From Methylovulum psychrotolerans (lineage in GTDB: Bacteria; Pseudomonadota; Gammaproteobacteria; Methylococcales; Methylomonadaceae), in the NCBI RefSeq assembly GCF_002923755.1, contig NZ_PGFZ01000013.1:1-64000 (forward strand): a stretch of 64,000 nucleotides of DNA. The letters are read 5' to 3'. Below the pieces are notes generated by a model, which worked only from the letters and a program-made list of their open reading frames with translations, was not told the origin of the DNA and did not search any database. Shown one piece after another: positions 1 to 8,963 of this stretch. The number at the start of each line of letters is the position of its first letter. Positions within the stretch are counted from its first letter, which is position 1. Position numbers and translations under genes: made by a program.

Positions 1-106
1 TCAGGCGGCTTCCCGTATCCGCCGCCAAGCCCGCATCCAAACCGGCGACAAAATCTTCTATGAAGGGGGCAAACTCGGTCAGTAGCATGGCGTTCAATCC
101 GGTCAT
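1..106 (-). CDS. Start of an unrecognised gene, cut by the left edge
   Basis: An open frame begins at an ATG at 106 and runs off the window (about 35 residues, start MTGLNAMLLTEFAPF). Its codon use (TTG, GCC, GCG) resembles the neighbours, and it has the same orientation as the exopolysaccharide operon upstream of it, after a 164-base gap. No clear Shine-Dalgarno sequence is seen. A short plus-strand frame ending at a TAG at 86-88 is an alternative reading. No function can be assigned. Confidence 0.3.
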   Translation of the reverse strand, partial: MTGLNAMLLTEFAPFIEDFVAGLDAGLAADTGSRL

Positions 107-270
107 TTTTTAACGCGGATTAGCTTACCTGCTTTACCACCCATTTTCAGCCATAAATTTGGCGGCTTTATGAAAAACTTGATGATCGAGTGTAAGCACT
201 GCCTTTCTATTGTATAGTAGTCGCCAGTATATTGCGTGACCCCGATGATTATTTTTGTGCACTTAAGGAC

Positions 271-1707
271 TTAGCCGCGCCATGCTTTGGCCGATAGCAG
301 GCCGCGTAACGCTAGGGCCAGATAGCGGAAATCTTGCCGGATACTGAAATTTGCCCAGTAAAACGAATCGCTGAGCAATTTTTCTTCTTCGGGCGCATCG
401 GCGGGGATAAGCAATTGGGTAGGACCAAATAATCCGGCTGGGGCTTGGTCAGCAAATTGCTCCCAATTTTCGGTGCGTTGCGCCGAGGTTTCAAGACTGA
501 CAGGCAATGCCCCTACTAGACGCAAATCACCGCTGATAACCGCCCATAGACGCGGCAGGTAACGCAACACCGGAAAACCCAACGGCAATTCCCATGCCAC
601 AAATTCCGACCGTTGCGGCAAACCAAAATCATCCAATTTAATTTTGTTGCCGCGCAAGCGATGGGCGATGGGCGAGGGATTTTTCTGTCTGGTAAGCAAA
701 ACCGCCGCCAATAGCCACAACGGTAAACTGAACACCAATATCGCCACACCTGCGCTACGGTTATAGGCATCGCCTAAGCCTTGGTGCAGGGGATTGGTGG
801 TCAAATCAGCCAGCAAAAACGTATCGGTTATCTTAAGTATCGCCCCGCTATCCACGCGGATCAGTTCATTACCGCGCACAATGGCGTTACGGACTTCCAC
901 CAATTCGCCGACATAGCTATGCGGCAGGATAACACTATCGGCAATGCTGGCACGGCGATCAATGATGACATGATCGCCTATCACGACCTCACCGCTCAAT
1001 TCCACAGACGGATGCAAACTACAATAAGCGCCAATCAGGGCAATACCCTGTTTGATGTTTTGTGGGTAAGCTTGGCTGTTACGGCCTTGCGTCATGCCTA
1101 AAGCCGTTTGCAAGCCGGGCAATAACAGCGGGATACGGCCTGCGGCGGCATCCAGATTCGCTTGATGGAAACCAGCCAAGGAATCCAGTTTGGCCACACC
1201 TCCCACCACGTCAACCGAAGGGATGGCTTCCTCGGCCAATGTCCAGTCGGCATTGGCTAAAACGTTAGGACGCAGTTCGCGGCAAAACAACATAAAACCA
1301 TTGTCTCCGCCGCAGCGGGCCTGTACGCAAGGGGCGGCCAGTACTTGTGCTTGCGCGACAAAATCACCGACCATACTGCTACGCACCACGTCGCCGCGTA
1401 AGAGCAGAAATGGCGGTTCAGGTGCTATGCTTAAGCTTGCCAACACTTGCTGCGGAGTCTCTTCGCCACGGCTGGTGCTAAAAGTCAACGCCATACCCCA
1501 GCGTTCGCCAGTACAAAAAAAATCTTTCACGGCTTCGGCATGGGGCGAAAGCACAATGTGGGCTTGGCGTAAGCCAGCTTGCACTAAAGCTTCCAAGGTA
1601 TGTTCCAAAACGCTTTTGCCAGCCAACGGCAATAACGGGATACAGGTATTATCGGTCAGCGGCAATAATTCTTGGCCTTTTCTGTCCGCTAAAATAATAA
1701 CGTCCAT
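271..1707 (-). CDS. Nucleotidyltransferase-hexapeptide-sugar transferase fusion protein
   Basis: A 478-residue composite protein of surface polysaccharide synthesis. Residues 1-220 resemble sugar-nucleotide pyrophosphorylases (start MDVIILADRKGQELLPL, a variant of the LAGGxGxRL loop). About 220-310 is a left-handed beta-helix with hexapeptide repeats (VVIGDHVIIDRRASIADSVI). After a hydrophobic helix (VAILVFSLPLWLLAAVLL), the C-terminal third keeps pieces of the bacterial sugar transferase fold, including SGDLRLVGALPV in place of the usual GDMSLVGPRP. The start at 1707 is chosen because it follows GAGGAG at good spacing and overlaps the upstream stop as TGATG; a longer frame to 1773 exists. 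The pyrophosphorylase signature is incomplete, so activity is uncertain. The gene is the last of the operon. Confidence 0.75.
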   Translation of the reverse strand: MDVIILADRKGQELLPLTDNTCIPLLPLAGKSVLEHTLEALVQAGLRQAHIVLSPHAEAVKDFFCTGERWGMALTFSTSRGEETPQQVLASLSIAPEPPFLLLRGDVVRSSMVGDFVAQAQVLAAPCVQARCGGDNGFMLFCRELRPNVLANADWTLAEEAIPSVDVVGGVAKLDSLAGFHQANLDAAAGRIPLLLPGLQTALGMTQGRNSQAYPQNIKQGIALIGAYCSLHPSVELSGEVVIGDHVIIDRRASIADSVILPHSYVGELVEVRNAIVRGNELIRVDSGAILKITDTFLLADLTTNPLHQGLGDAYNRSAGVAILVFSLPLWLLAAVLLTRQKNPSPIAHRLRGNKIKLDDFGLPQRSEFVAWELPLGFPVLRYLPRLWAVISGDLRLVGALPVSLETSAQRTENWEQFADQAPAGLFGPTQLLIPADAPEEEKLLSDSFYWANFSIRQDFRYLALALRGLLSAKAWRG

Positions 1708-2429
1708 CAGTAAGCTCCTCGGCTTAACAGCACCGCCGGAATGGTTTTCAGCAATAGCTTGATATCCAGCCACACCGATTGCGATTGGATATATTGTATA
1801 TCCAACTGAACTTGTTGCGGGAAGGGGATATTAGAACGCCCCGACACTTGCCAGATACAAGTAATCCCTGGAATAACTTCCAAACGTTGGCGGTCTTGCA
1901 GGGAATATTTGTTCACTTCGGACGGCAAAGCCGGACGCGGGCCGACGAGGGACATGTCACCCTTAAAAACATTCCACAATTGCGGCAGTTCGTCTATTGA
2001 GGCCTTACGGATGAATTTGCCGACCGGAAAGATGCGCGGGTCGTTTTTCATTTTAAACAGCACCCCTCCGGCCATTTCATTTTGCGCCTTGATTTCTTTT
2101 AGGCGTTGGTCGGCATCAAGATACATGGAGCGAAATTTCCACATTGTGAACAACTTGCCCCAACGTCCGACGCGGGTCTGCTTATAAAATACCGGGCCCG
2201 GCGAGCTTTTGTAAATCAACGCCATAATCACTGCAAACAGCGGTATCAGTAAAATCATTAATATGACCGAAGCCAGCACGTCGATCAGACGCTTGACAAA
2301 ATAAGTGCCGCTAATAACGCCATGCCATAACCAACGTTTAAGCAACATCCGAGGAGAAATGCCGCTGTTCAGATACCGCAGACGGCTATAGCGGTGCAGC
2401 AATTCATGCTGCAATTCATCGTCGTTCAT
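1707..2429 (-). CDS. Undecaprenyl-phosphate sugar phosphotransferase
   Basis: A 240-residue bacterial sugar transferase (WcaJ/WbaP C-terminal family). Such enzymes move a sugar-1-phosphate from a nucleotide sugar to undecaprenyl phosphate and so start exopolysaccharide repeat-unit synthesis at the inner membrane. Visible family marks are the KRLIDVLAS start of the domain, one membrane helix (VILMILLIPLFAVIMAL), SPGPVFYKQTRVG, MWKFRSM, the catalytic-region DELPQLWNV, GDMSLVGPRPALP and PGITCIWQVSGRS. The large multi-helix N-terminus of full-length WbaP is absent. The gene overlaps its downstream neighbour as TGATG and lies 3 bases after the upstream one, so it is translated as part of the operon. 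Confidence 0.92.
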   Translation of the reverse strand: MNDDELQHELLHRYSRLRYLNSGISPRMLLKRWLWHGVISGTYFVKRLIDVLASVILMILLIPLFAVIMALIYKSSPGPVFYKQTRVGRWGKLFTMWKFRSMYLDADQRLKEIKAQNEMAGGVLFKMKNDPRIFPVGKFIRKASIDELPQLWNVFKGDMSLVGPRPALPSEVNKYSLQDRQRLEVIPGITCIWQVSGRSNIPFPQQVQLDIQYIQSQSVWLDIKLLLKTIPAVLLSRGAY

Positions 2430-2432
2430 AGT

Positions 2433-3641
2433 TCATCCTTGTTGGCGTTGTCGCCAAACACGATAGAGAAACAAAGGGTTGCCGATCAAATAACGCCGCC
2501 ACATACGTCCAGGTTCTTGCAGCAAACGCCACGTCCATTCGATGCCGATTTCGCGCATCCAAACCGGGGCGCGGGGAATACGCCCAGAATAATAGTCGAA
2601 CAGGCCACCCACCCCCATACACACAGGCACCCGCAATTGCTCACGGTAACGCGCCAACCATAACTCCTGTTTAGGTACACCAAAACCGACCAGCAAAACG
2701 GCCGCCCCAGAGGCATTGATGGCGGCAAGCACTTGCGGTTCTTGCGCATCAGAAAAAAAACCGTCTTGGACACCGGCGATTTTTAAGCCAGGAAAGCGTT
2801 GCTGCATGGCGGTTGCCGCCTGTTCGGCAATACCCGGCAAACCGCCCAACAAAAACAGGCTGTAGCCTGCTTTAGCGGCGCGTTCGCACAAACGCGGGAA
2901 CATATCCGTGCCGTTGACATTTTCGCGTAAGTGCTGCCCCAGCAAACGGCAGGCGATTTTAATGCCGATGCCGTCCGGCAACACGCATTCGGCATTTTGC
3001 AGGACTTGGCGGTAGTCTTCATGGGTATAAGCGATATTCAGGCAAGCGGGATTGACGAAAGCCAGCAGCGAAGTGTGTGGCTTGTCGAGGCAAGCCTCAA
3101 GCCAATCTAAGGCTTCGATCATGGTAGTATTGAGAATATCGACCCCCCAAAAATGCAGCAAGGGCGGAGTAGGCCGGTCGGCATCACCCTCTAAGACCCA
3201 AGCAATGAGTCCGCGCAAGCACAAGCCAATATAGCTTTTAATCGACAGATGAGTGAAAAACGCATGGTCGGTGGCAAATTCGTCATCATAAGCCAAGCCC
3301 ACTTGCCGCTTAAGGCTGTAGGCAGACAGGACACCGGGCCGAAAATTAAAATGGTCGCTGGCCTTAGCGCCTAACTGTTCGGCTTCGGCGGGCGATAAGG
3401 CGCGGACTCCTGCCCAAGCCAAATCACCTGCCAACACATTGATCAGCACCGCTAAATTTTTGCCACTGGCGGCACCAGCGAAACTGAGGCGGTTAAACGG
3501 GCGTTGCCGATAACCCAGTTGCGGCATACGGATAAAGACCTGATGCGTACTTATCTGCCCGGCCACGACACGGTAAAACAAAAAAGGCGATAGCAACAGC
3601 AGCAACACACCACTGACCAGCACATCGAATAAACGGGTCAT
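2433..3641 (-). CDS. Degenerate sugar transferase domain fused to a WecG/TagA/CpsF glycosyltransferase
   Basis: A 402-residue fusion. Residues 1-155 have the shape of a sugar transferase, with an N-terminal membrane helix (VLVSGVLLLLLSPFLFY), a QVFIRMPQLGYRQRPF segment like VFYKQTRVG, and LAGDLAWAGVRAL at the GDMSLVGPRP position. The acidic catalytic DELPQ motif is missing. Residues 160-402 are a clear GT26 (WecB/TagA/CpsF) enzyme, which adds a UDP-activated N-acetylhexosamine-type sugar to a lipid-linked acceptor: GVDILNTT, FVNPACLNIA, VLPDGIGI, NGTDMFPRLCERA, LFLLGGLPG, VLLVGFGVPKQELWLA, MGVGGLFDYYSGRIPRAP and EWTWRLLQEPGRMWRRYLIGNPLF. The first domain probably anchors or scaffolds rather than catalyses. 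The gene lies between the serine acetyltransferase-like gene and the phosphotransferase. Confidence 0.88.
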   Translation of the reverse strand: MTRLFDVLVSGVLLLLLSPFLFYRVVAGQISTHQVFIRMPQLGYRQRPFNRLSFAGAASGKNLAVLINVLAGDLAWAGVRALSPAEAEQLGAKASDHFNFRPGVLSAYSLKRQVGLAYDDEFATDHAFFTHLSIKSYIGLCLRGLIAWVLEGDADRPTPPLLHFWGVDILNTTMIEALDWLEACLDKPHTSLLAFVNPACLNIAYTHEDYRQVLQNAECVLPDGIGIKIACRLLGQHLRENVNGTDMFPRLCERAAKAGYSLFLLGGLPGIAEQAATAMQQRFPGLKIAGVQDGFFSDAQEPQVLAAINASGAAVLLVGFGVPKQELWLARYREQLRVPVCMGVGGLFDYYSGRIPRAPVWMREIGIEWTWRLLQEPGRMWRRYLIGNPLFLYRVWRQRQQG

Positions 3642-3645
3642 GGCC

Positions 3646-4155
3646 TTATTCCTGAAGTTTGCGCGGCTTAATCACGGCGGGAACCCCCACCGCCAACGAG
3701 TTGGCAGGCACATCCTTCAGCACCACGGCATTCGCACCGATGGCGACATCGTCGCCGATGCGGATTGCGCCCAATATTTTCGCGCCTGTGCCGATGTCGA
3801 CACGGTTGCCGATCACCGGTGCCCCAGCTATCCCAGTGTGTTTCAGGCCGATGGTCACGCCGTTGCGGATCACCACATCATCACCGATGACGGTGTCGCC
3901 GCTGATGATAATGCCGCCAAAATGCTCAATGACCAAACGCCGTCCGACTTGGGTTTCACAGGGCAAATCAATGCCCGTCAGAATTTGCGACGCTAATTTT
4001 AAAAGACGGTACAACAAGGAAAACGGCAAGCGCAGCCAACGTTGTCGGATGTTATAACGCCAGCGGCCAAAACGGTAGACCACCATCACCCATAGGCCTT
4101 GGCGGCAAATGTCACCCTCATAAGCCCGCCAATCTTCTCTAATCAGTTCAAACAT
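3646..4155 (-). CDS. Serine O-acetyltransferase-like hexapeptide protein
   Basis: A 169-residue left-handed beta-helix acyltransferase of the CysE family: IEHFGGIIISGDTVIGDDVVI, GVTIGLKH, GNRVDIGTGAKILG and IGDDVAIGANAVVLKDVP. It is shorter than classical CysE (about 270 residues), and its helical N-terminus fits the compact CysE/EpsC-type forms found in polysaccharide operons. The start at 4155 (MFELIREDW) has GGTGAAGCG before it and lies 5 bases after the upstream stop; an upstream in-frame start would overlap the previous gene heavily. It may acetylate serine or a sugar; the sequence does not decide. Confidence 0.85.
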   Translation of the reverse strand: MFELIREDWRAYEGDICRQGLWVMVVYRFGRWRYNIRQRWLRLPFSLLYRLLKLASQILTGIDLPCETQVGRRLVIEHFGGIIISGDTVIGDDVVIRNGVTIGLKHTGIAGAPVIGNRVDIGTGAKILGAIRIGDDVAIGANAVVLKDVPANSLAVGVPAVIKPRKLQE

Positions 4156-4160
4156 ACGCT

Positions 4161-5126
4161 TCACCAAGGTTGGGGGGGGGACACCAAACCGCCTTGGGTT
4201 TCTGCCCAAGCTTGCGCCCATAGTTGCACAATATGCCGGGATTCGGCGGCTTTTTCGGGGGCGCGGCGGGCATTGCGCCAAGCCCGCAGCCGATGCCAAC
4301 TTTGTTCCAGACTTTTGGCAAGCCAGCTATAAACCCAGCCATGCCATTTACGGTAATAAAGCAGTTGGCTACGCATACGCCATAAGGTTAATTGTTTGCC
4401 GGCACTGGAAAACACCAGTTCATCAACAGTTTCCGACGATGCACCGCCAACATGGGTAATCAGCAAATCCGGCCAGTAGTAGACTTTAAAACCCGCTTTA
4501 CGGATGCGCTGACACAAGTCAACTTCTTCATAATAAAGGAAAAAATGCGGATCGAACAGACCGATTTGAGCCACCAAGCTACGCGGTATAATCGCAAACG
4601 CCCCAGGCACCCAATCCACATCGGCGGCTTGCAACGGGTCGGCCCAAGAGCGGTCGAATTTGCCGAAAAAACGCGAGCCCGGATAACGGTTTGCCAAACC
4701 GGACAGGGTCAGGCCATCATTCAATAAAGACGGAAATTGCCGTGCCGACGGTTGCCATTCGCCCTGCGTACCTTGCAATAACCCACCGCCCATGCCCGCA
4801 TCAGCGGTTGCTTCGATATGTTGCAGAGCCTTTGCCAGGGTATCGGGCGGCAATACCGCATCGGGGTTGAGCAGCACCAAATAGCGGCCTTGCGCTTGCG
4901 CTAATGCCAGGTTGTTGGCGTTGCCAAAGCCTAAATTGGTGTCATTAGCAAGCAAGCAGATCTGCGGATAGTCGCTGCGGACAATATCCGCCGTACCGTC
5001 CCGTGAGGCGTTATCGACGACGATAATGTCAAAATCGGCTAACGTTTGCGCCATTAGGCTGTCTAAGCACGACCGTAACAACGGCGCACTGTTGTAAGTG
5101 ACGATAAGCACCGATAATTCGCTCAT
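4161..5126 (-). CDS. GT2 family glycosyltransferase, rhamnosyltransferase-like
   Basis: A 321-residue cytoplasmic GT-A fold glycosyltransferase. The N-terminus carries LSVLIVTYNSAPLLRSCLDSL and IIVVDNASRDGTADIV, followed by NLGFGNANNLALAQAQGRYLVLLNPDAVLPPDTL with the metal-binding NPDA motif. The acceptor half contains DWVPGAFAIIPR and GLFDPHFFLYYEEVDLCQRIRKAGF, typical of WbbL-type rhamnosyltransferases. It probably adds one sugar to the lipid-linked repeat unit. It overlaps the upstream gene by 4 bases (ATGA), which indicates translational coupling. Confidence 0.9.
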   Translation of the reverse strand: MSELSVLIVTYNSAPLLRSCLDSLMAQTLADFDIIVVDNASRDGTADIVRSDYPQICLLANDTNLGFGNANNLALAQAQGRYLVLLNPDAVLPPDTLAKALQHIEATADAGMGGGLLQGTQGEWQPSARQFPSLLNDGLTLSGLANRYPGSRFFGKFDRSWADPLQAADVDWVPGAFAIIPRSLVAQIGLFDPHFFLYYEEVDLCQRIRKAGFKVYYWPDLLITHVGGASSETVDELVFSSAGKQLTLWRMRSQLLYYRKWHGWVYSWLAKSLEQSWHRLRAWRNARRAPEKAAESRHIVQLWAQAWAETQGGLVSPPQPW

Positions 5127-6304
5127 AAACCCTCCCTATCCGTCCGTTGCCATTGGGCGTTGCGCCGGGCATTACGCCACAATTTTGGCATTAAGGTCAG
5201 TTTCCAAAAAATATAAAACGGCACTGTCGCCAAGGCTTTAATTTCCGCAAAACCGCCACCGCCGCATCGGATTGCCAGCAGTACATGCCCAACAACCAGT
5301 AGTAACCCAGCCAAGGCATAATACTGCACAATAGGCAGCGGCAGCAATAAAGCCGCCACCAACAACAGCACATGAAAAGCCAGCGGTAACAACAACAATT
5401 CCGCCAACGGTTCCAACAAACGCCATTTGCCTTGTAACACCGCCATAAATAAGCGGGGGATATGTTCTGCCATGAGCCGGAAGCGTCCGCCTTCCCAACG
5501 GCTACGCTGCACGGCGGCGTTTGCGCCTTGGTTAGGCGCATCGGACAATACCGTCACGGCCTCAAGAAATCGCACCTGAAAACCCGCGTCGACAAGGCGC
5601 AAGTGATATTCCATATCTTCCGCTATAGAACCCGCTTCATAAGGCACGGCTTCGAGCACAGTACGGCTAAGGGCAAAACCGTTACCTAAAATCCCGACCG
5701 AAACGGCCAGCTTTTCGCGGCCTACCAACCGTAATTCATTAAATGCCAACCACGCGATATATTGCAGGCGGGCGCGGCGTGAGGCTTGGGGATTGGCGAT
5801 ACGGTAACGGCATTGTAGGGCTTGCTTGCCTTGGGCAAAAGCGAGTTGAAAGCTGCTGACAAAACCGCTGTCGACTCGGCTGTCGGCATCAACCACAATA
5901 AAGCCGGCAAAGTTTTCCGCTAATAAGGTTTTAAACGCATAATCGAGAGCGTAGCCCTTACCGCGTTCCGTCTCATTATGCCGTACCAGTACTCTTGCAC
6001 CTGCTGAGGCGGCAAGCGTGGCGGTGTCGTCTTGGCAATTATCGGCAATGACGATCAGTTGGCAACCGGGGGCGTATTGAAGGCTGGCATTCAGATTGGC
6101 GATACACGCACTAATACCGTCAGCTTCGTTGTGGGCCGGCATGACCACAGCCAGACGCGGCAACTCCGCAGGAGACTCAAAAAGGCTTTGCGGTCGGAGC
6201 CTATGCCCAATAGCGGCACCCGTTAAGACCAACAGCTCCAGTGTACCGGGTAATGTTAAAAGGAACAGGAGCCATGCCGACAGTGAAAGTAATGCCTGGA
6301 TCAT
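5123..6304 (-). CDS. Membrane-associated GT2 family glycosyltransferase
   Basis: A 393-residue protein with an N-terminal membrane helix (LLSLSAWLLFLLTLPGTLELLVLTGAAIG), a GT2 catalytic domain (LAVVMPAHNEADGI, QLIVIADNCQDDTA, GKGYALDYAF, FIVVDADSRVDSGFV, AEDMEYHLRL, and QRSRWEGGR as the QxxRW motif) and three or so C-terminal helices. The QxxRW motif and C-terminal helices are typical of processive or lipid-acceptor GT2 enzymes. It is the first gene of the operon on the minus strand; the 600-odd bases upstream separate it from a transposon. Confidence 0.9.
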   Translation of the reverse strand: MIQALLSLSAWLLFLLTLPGTLELLVLTGAAIGHRLRPQSLFESPAELPRLAVVMPAHNEADGISACIANLNASLQYAPGCQLIVIADNCQDDTATLAASAGARVLVRHNETERGKGYALDYAFKTLLAENFAGFIVVDADSRVDSGFVSSFQLAFAQGKQALQCRYRIANPQASRRARLQYIAWLAFNELRLVGREKLAVSVGILGNGFALSRTVLEAVPYEAGSIAEDMEYHLRLVDAGFQVRFLEAVTVLSDAPNQGANAAVQRSRWEGGRFRLMAEHIPRLFMAVLQGKWRLLEPLAELLLLPLAFHVLLLVAALLLPLPIVQYYALAGLLLVVGHVLLAIRCGGGGFAEIKALATVPFYIFWKLTLMPKLWRNARRNAQWQRTDREGL

Positions 6305-6951
6305 AAAACCTCAGTAAGCCTTGAGTGGATTTGATAGCCAATAAACAGGTGTTGCTTATGCCATTTAACGGGTTTGCTCTGCCCCCGCGCTTTGCCACAT
6401 TCCTAATGGGTACGCCGCACCTAAACTAGGCATAAAGCCTACCTGTTTTATTGATTTTATTATTATTTTTAATATACGCTTTTGTAACTAAGTGTTTTAC
6501 GCTTATCGCACAGGAAGGCGGTAATGCCTGAAACATTAACTGTTGACCGTAATACAGGCTATCACAAAAGCATTATCCTCCACGCCGTTACGCTTGTCGT
6601 AACTATTATCAATCATGCGCCCCATTCTTCTAGGACAGAAGACAAAATTTACCTATTTATGGCAATTATCGGAAGCCTTGCATCTATAAGATCTTGGGAT
6701 AAAGGAACAACCGTCAAAATAACAGTTCTCCATTTGAAAGAAACATTGTCTTTTTATTTAATAACTTGACGGACAATTATCTACTTTTGCAAAGCAGTAT
6801 ATATTTAGATTATACTAAATTTTTAATTGCTGCGGGCAAAAATACGGATATTGCAGGTCTTGCTGATTATATACGCAGTCCGCAACAAGCGCCCATTTGA
6901 CCACAAAGTGATGGCGACTCAGTCCCCCCGACCAAATTCAAAGGGCAGTCT
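6305..6951. other. Gene-poor stretch between the exopolysaccharide operon and a transposon
   Basis: The promoter of the minus-strand exopolysaccharide operon should lie in the first part, but no convincing -35/-10 pair was identified. The rest is AT-rich. A plus-strand frame at 6524-6769 (81 codons) is followed in another frame by an open stretch at 6703-6900 that has no ATG and reads like a protein C-terminus (DYTKFLIAAGKNTDIAG). The two may be remains of one broken gene, but neither is recognisable. Confidence 0.4.
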
Positions 6952-7643
6952 CTGATTGTACCGGATTATGGGGTGCGTATAAATCGGGCATTTTGTTGAT
7001 TTTATTGCCCAAGAGGAGTAATTTCAGCCCCAAAGCGTTGGGGGTGTGCCATGAAAACCAAGCCACGGAAAAACCATACGATTTGCCTTCCGTTCGAGAA
7101 AAACCGCTATGACGGCCTAATAAAAGCCCCCAAGACATTCAGGGAGTATGTTGACGGCCAATGGGTCACCCACCCTGAACTGTTCCCTGAGGGGATGGGG
7201 CTGGGCTATACCATGAAGGACATCCGCCGTTCAAAGAAACTGGGTATCGCTATCCGGCGGATAACGGTTAGTGGCACGGACTACAGCATCCGCCTGTCGT
7301 TCGCCATGCCCTATATGGGCGGGTTCGCCGCTGACGCCGAAAAGGGCCTGTATTTGCGCAAGTACGGTGTCCCCTTCCATGCGTTGGCCCACACTTGCGG
7401 GCGCATTACCTAAGCATGTGCTTGCCGACGAGAAGCACACCCGTTTGGGCGGGGGGAAGTGCTATGTCGCCACCACCGTGGCCAAGGAATGCGTTTTGGG
7501 GGTCGCGGTGGCCGAAAACGCGGGCACGGAAGCCCTGACCAAAGCTTATGGCGTGTTTGCCGAAGAGGCCAAGGCCGCCAAACCCGGTTACCGCCCCGAA
7601 ACCGTCAACACGGACGGGTGGGCGGCCACCCAGAACGCCTGGG

Positions 7644-8963
7644 CTTACAAGTGTAGGTTTTCTTACCCTCCACCCCCTTCTGCGTAAACAGCCAAAGTCA
7701 CGCCGTTGATTTCCGTCAAACCGGGCCATGCCTCAGGCCGCCCCGGTTTGACGGGCAGGGGTTGGTGGTTCAGCAAGGCGGCGACAATCAAAGACCAACC
7801 GTGTTGGAAAATGCCGACCATCCGCCAGCGCTTCCCTTGTCGCCGTGCCGCACCCGGCACTGATGGTTCCTTGATGTCCAACGGCGTGTCGGCTCCGGCC
7901 TCGGCTTCGCCACCGACGGAAAGCAGCCACCAGGTGGCGATGGCAATGGCCATCCACAGCCGCTCCGCCCGCGCCGGATCATCCATGCGCGTATGTTGCC
8001 ATTGCCAACCGCCCCGCTTGCTGTGCTTGAAGCCCTGTTCTATCCATGCCCTCAAACCGTACCAGCAGGCGTCGGCGCATTCGGGCGCCAGATCGGTCAG
8101 CACCAGCCACGGGCCGTTGTGCCCTTCGCCCCAACAGCCCAACAATGTGCAGGGCAACTGTGTCTTTTTGCCGCTGAACGCGGTGCCGCGCCCCTGCCAA
8201 CGGCGGCCTTCCGCAGGCACCAAACTGCAAAAGGGATGCCAGCGGCACCAGCCTTCGGGACGGAACGAACCTTGGACATTGACGCGCAGGAACGGATGCC
8301 ATTTCAGTTCCACGATGGCCCCGAACAGCCATTTCGCGTATAAGCCCCGGTCGGCCAGCACGATGACCGTCCAGCCCTCCGGCAACAGTCCCCGGAAACG
8401 CCCCAACAACGCCAGCCATTCCGGTTTCCAGGCGTGTTTCTCCGTGGCTTTCAGCACCTTCCAGGCGATCGGCACTGCACAGCCACGGTACACGACACTG
8501 ATGGCCAGCACGGTGAACCGATCCCCCAGGCTCGTCGCATCCATGGCGATGGCGAGCTGGCGGCCTGCCCAGCCGTCCAACACCCAGGCCAGCCACGGCG
8601 CCCAACACTCGGTGACGCAAAGGTCGGCACGCCGCCGCCCCGATTTCGCGCCCGCTTCCCGATAGGTGTCACGCAACCTTTCACGCAGCGTGTTGTACTT
8701 TTTCCCCAGCAGCGGCGACAACACGTCGGCCACGGCGGTCAGGCTGCATGAACGCGCGACGGCCATGCCAAAACTCCACAACGCCAAGCCCAATGCCTGT
8801 GGCTTGCTGAGGGACGGAAAATGCATGGCAATCGTGTCGATCCATTGGTATAGTTCTGGATGGCGGGGCATGGCGGCACCTTCGGTAAACGGATGTTGAT
8901 GACACTCATCAATTTACTCTCAACGCTTTGCCCCGTCACTTTTTAAAAACCTACACTTGTAAG
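7644..8963 (-). mobile_element. IS4-family insertion sequence (1320 bp) with 11-bp target duplication
   Basis: The ends are 18-bp inverted repeats (CTTACAAGTGTAGGTTTT at 7644-7661 and its complement at 8946-8963). They are flanked by a perfect 11-bp direct repeat, GAACGCCTGGG, at 7633-7643 and 8964-8974. One intact transposase fills the element. An 11-bp duplication fits the 10-12 bp range known for parts of the IS4 family. The intact gene and perfect duplication suggest a recent insertion into an already decaying transposon. Confidence 0.92.
7663..8871 (-). CDS. IS4-family transposase
   Basis: A 402-residue DDE transposase. Catalytic residues are visible at D111 (AIAMDATSL), D174 (VIVLADRGLYAKWL) and E278 (WIEQGFKHSKRGGWQW); the last has the spacing of the IS4 Y-(2)-R-(3)-E-(6)-K signature (YGLRAWIEQGFKHSK). 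The full length fits the family and no stop or frameshift is seen, so it may be active. The start at 8871 (MPRHPELYQW) lies about 90 bases inside the right end of the element. Long plus-strand frames across this gene are codon shadows. Confidence 0.93.
   Translation of the reverse strand: MPRHPELYQWIDTIAMHFPSLSKPQALGLALWSFGMAVARSCSLTAVADVLSPLLGKKYNTLRERLRDTYREAGAKSGRRRADLCVTECWAPWLAWVLDGWAGRQLAIAMDATSLGDRFTVLAISVVYRGCAVPIAWKVLKATEKHAWKPEWLALLGRFRGLLPEGWTVIVLADRGLYAKWLFGAIVELKWHPFLRVNVQGSFRPEGWCRWHPFCSLVPAEGRRWQGRGTAFSGKKTQLPCTLLGCWGEGHNGPWLVLTDLAPECADACWYGLRAWIEQGFKHSKRGGWQWQHTRMDDPARAERLWMAIAIATWWLLSVGGEAEAGADTPLDIKEPSVPGAARRQGKRWRMVGIFQHGWSLIVAALLNHQPLPVKPGRPEAWPGLTEINGVTLAVYAEGGGG

Noticed and set aside
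7706-8665. A 319-codon plus-strand frame across the IS4 transposase
   Set aside because: It is antisense to an intact transposase with all catalytic residues; its own translation has no recognisable domain and an improbable composition.
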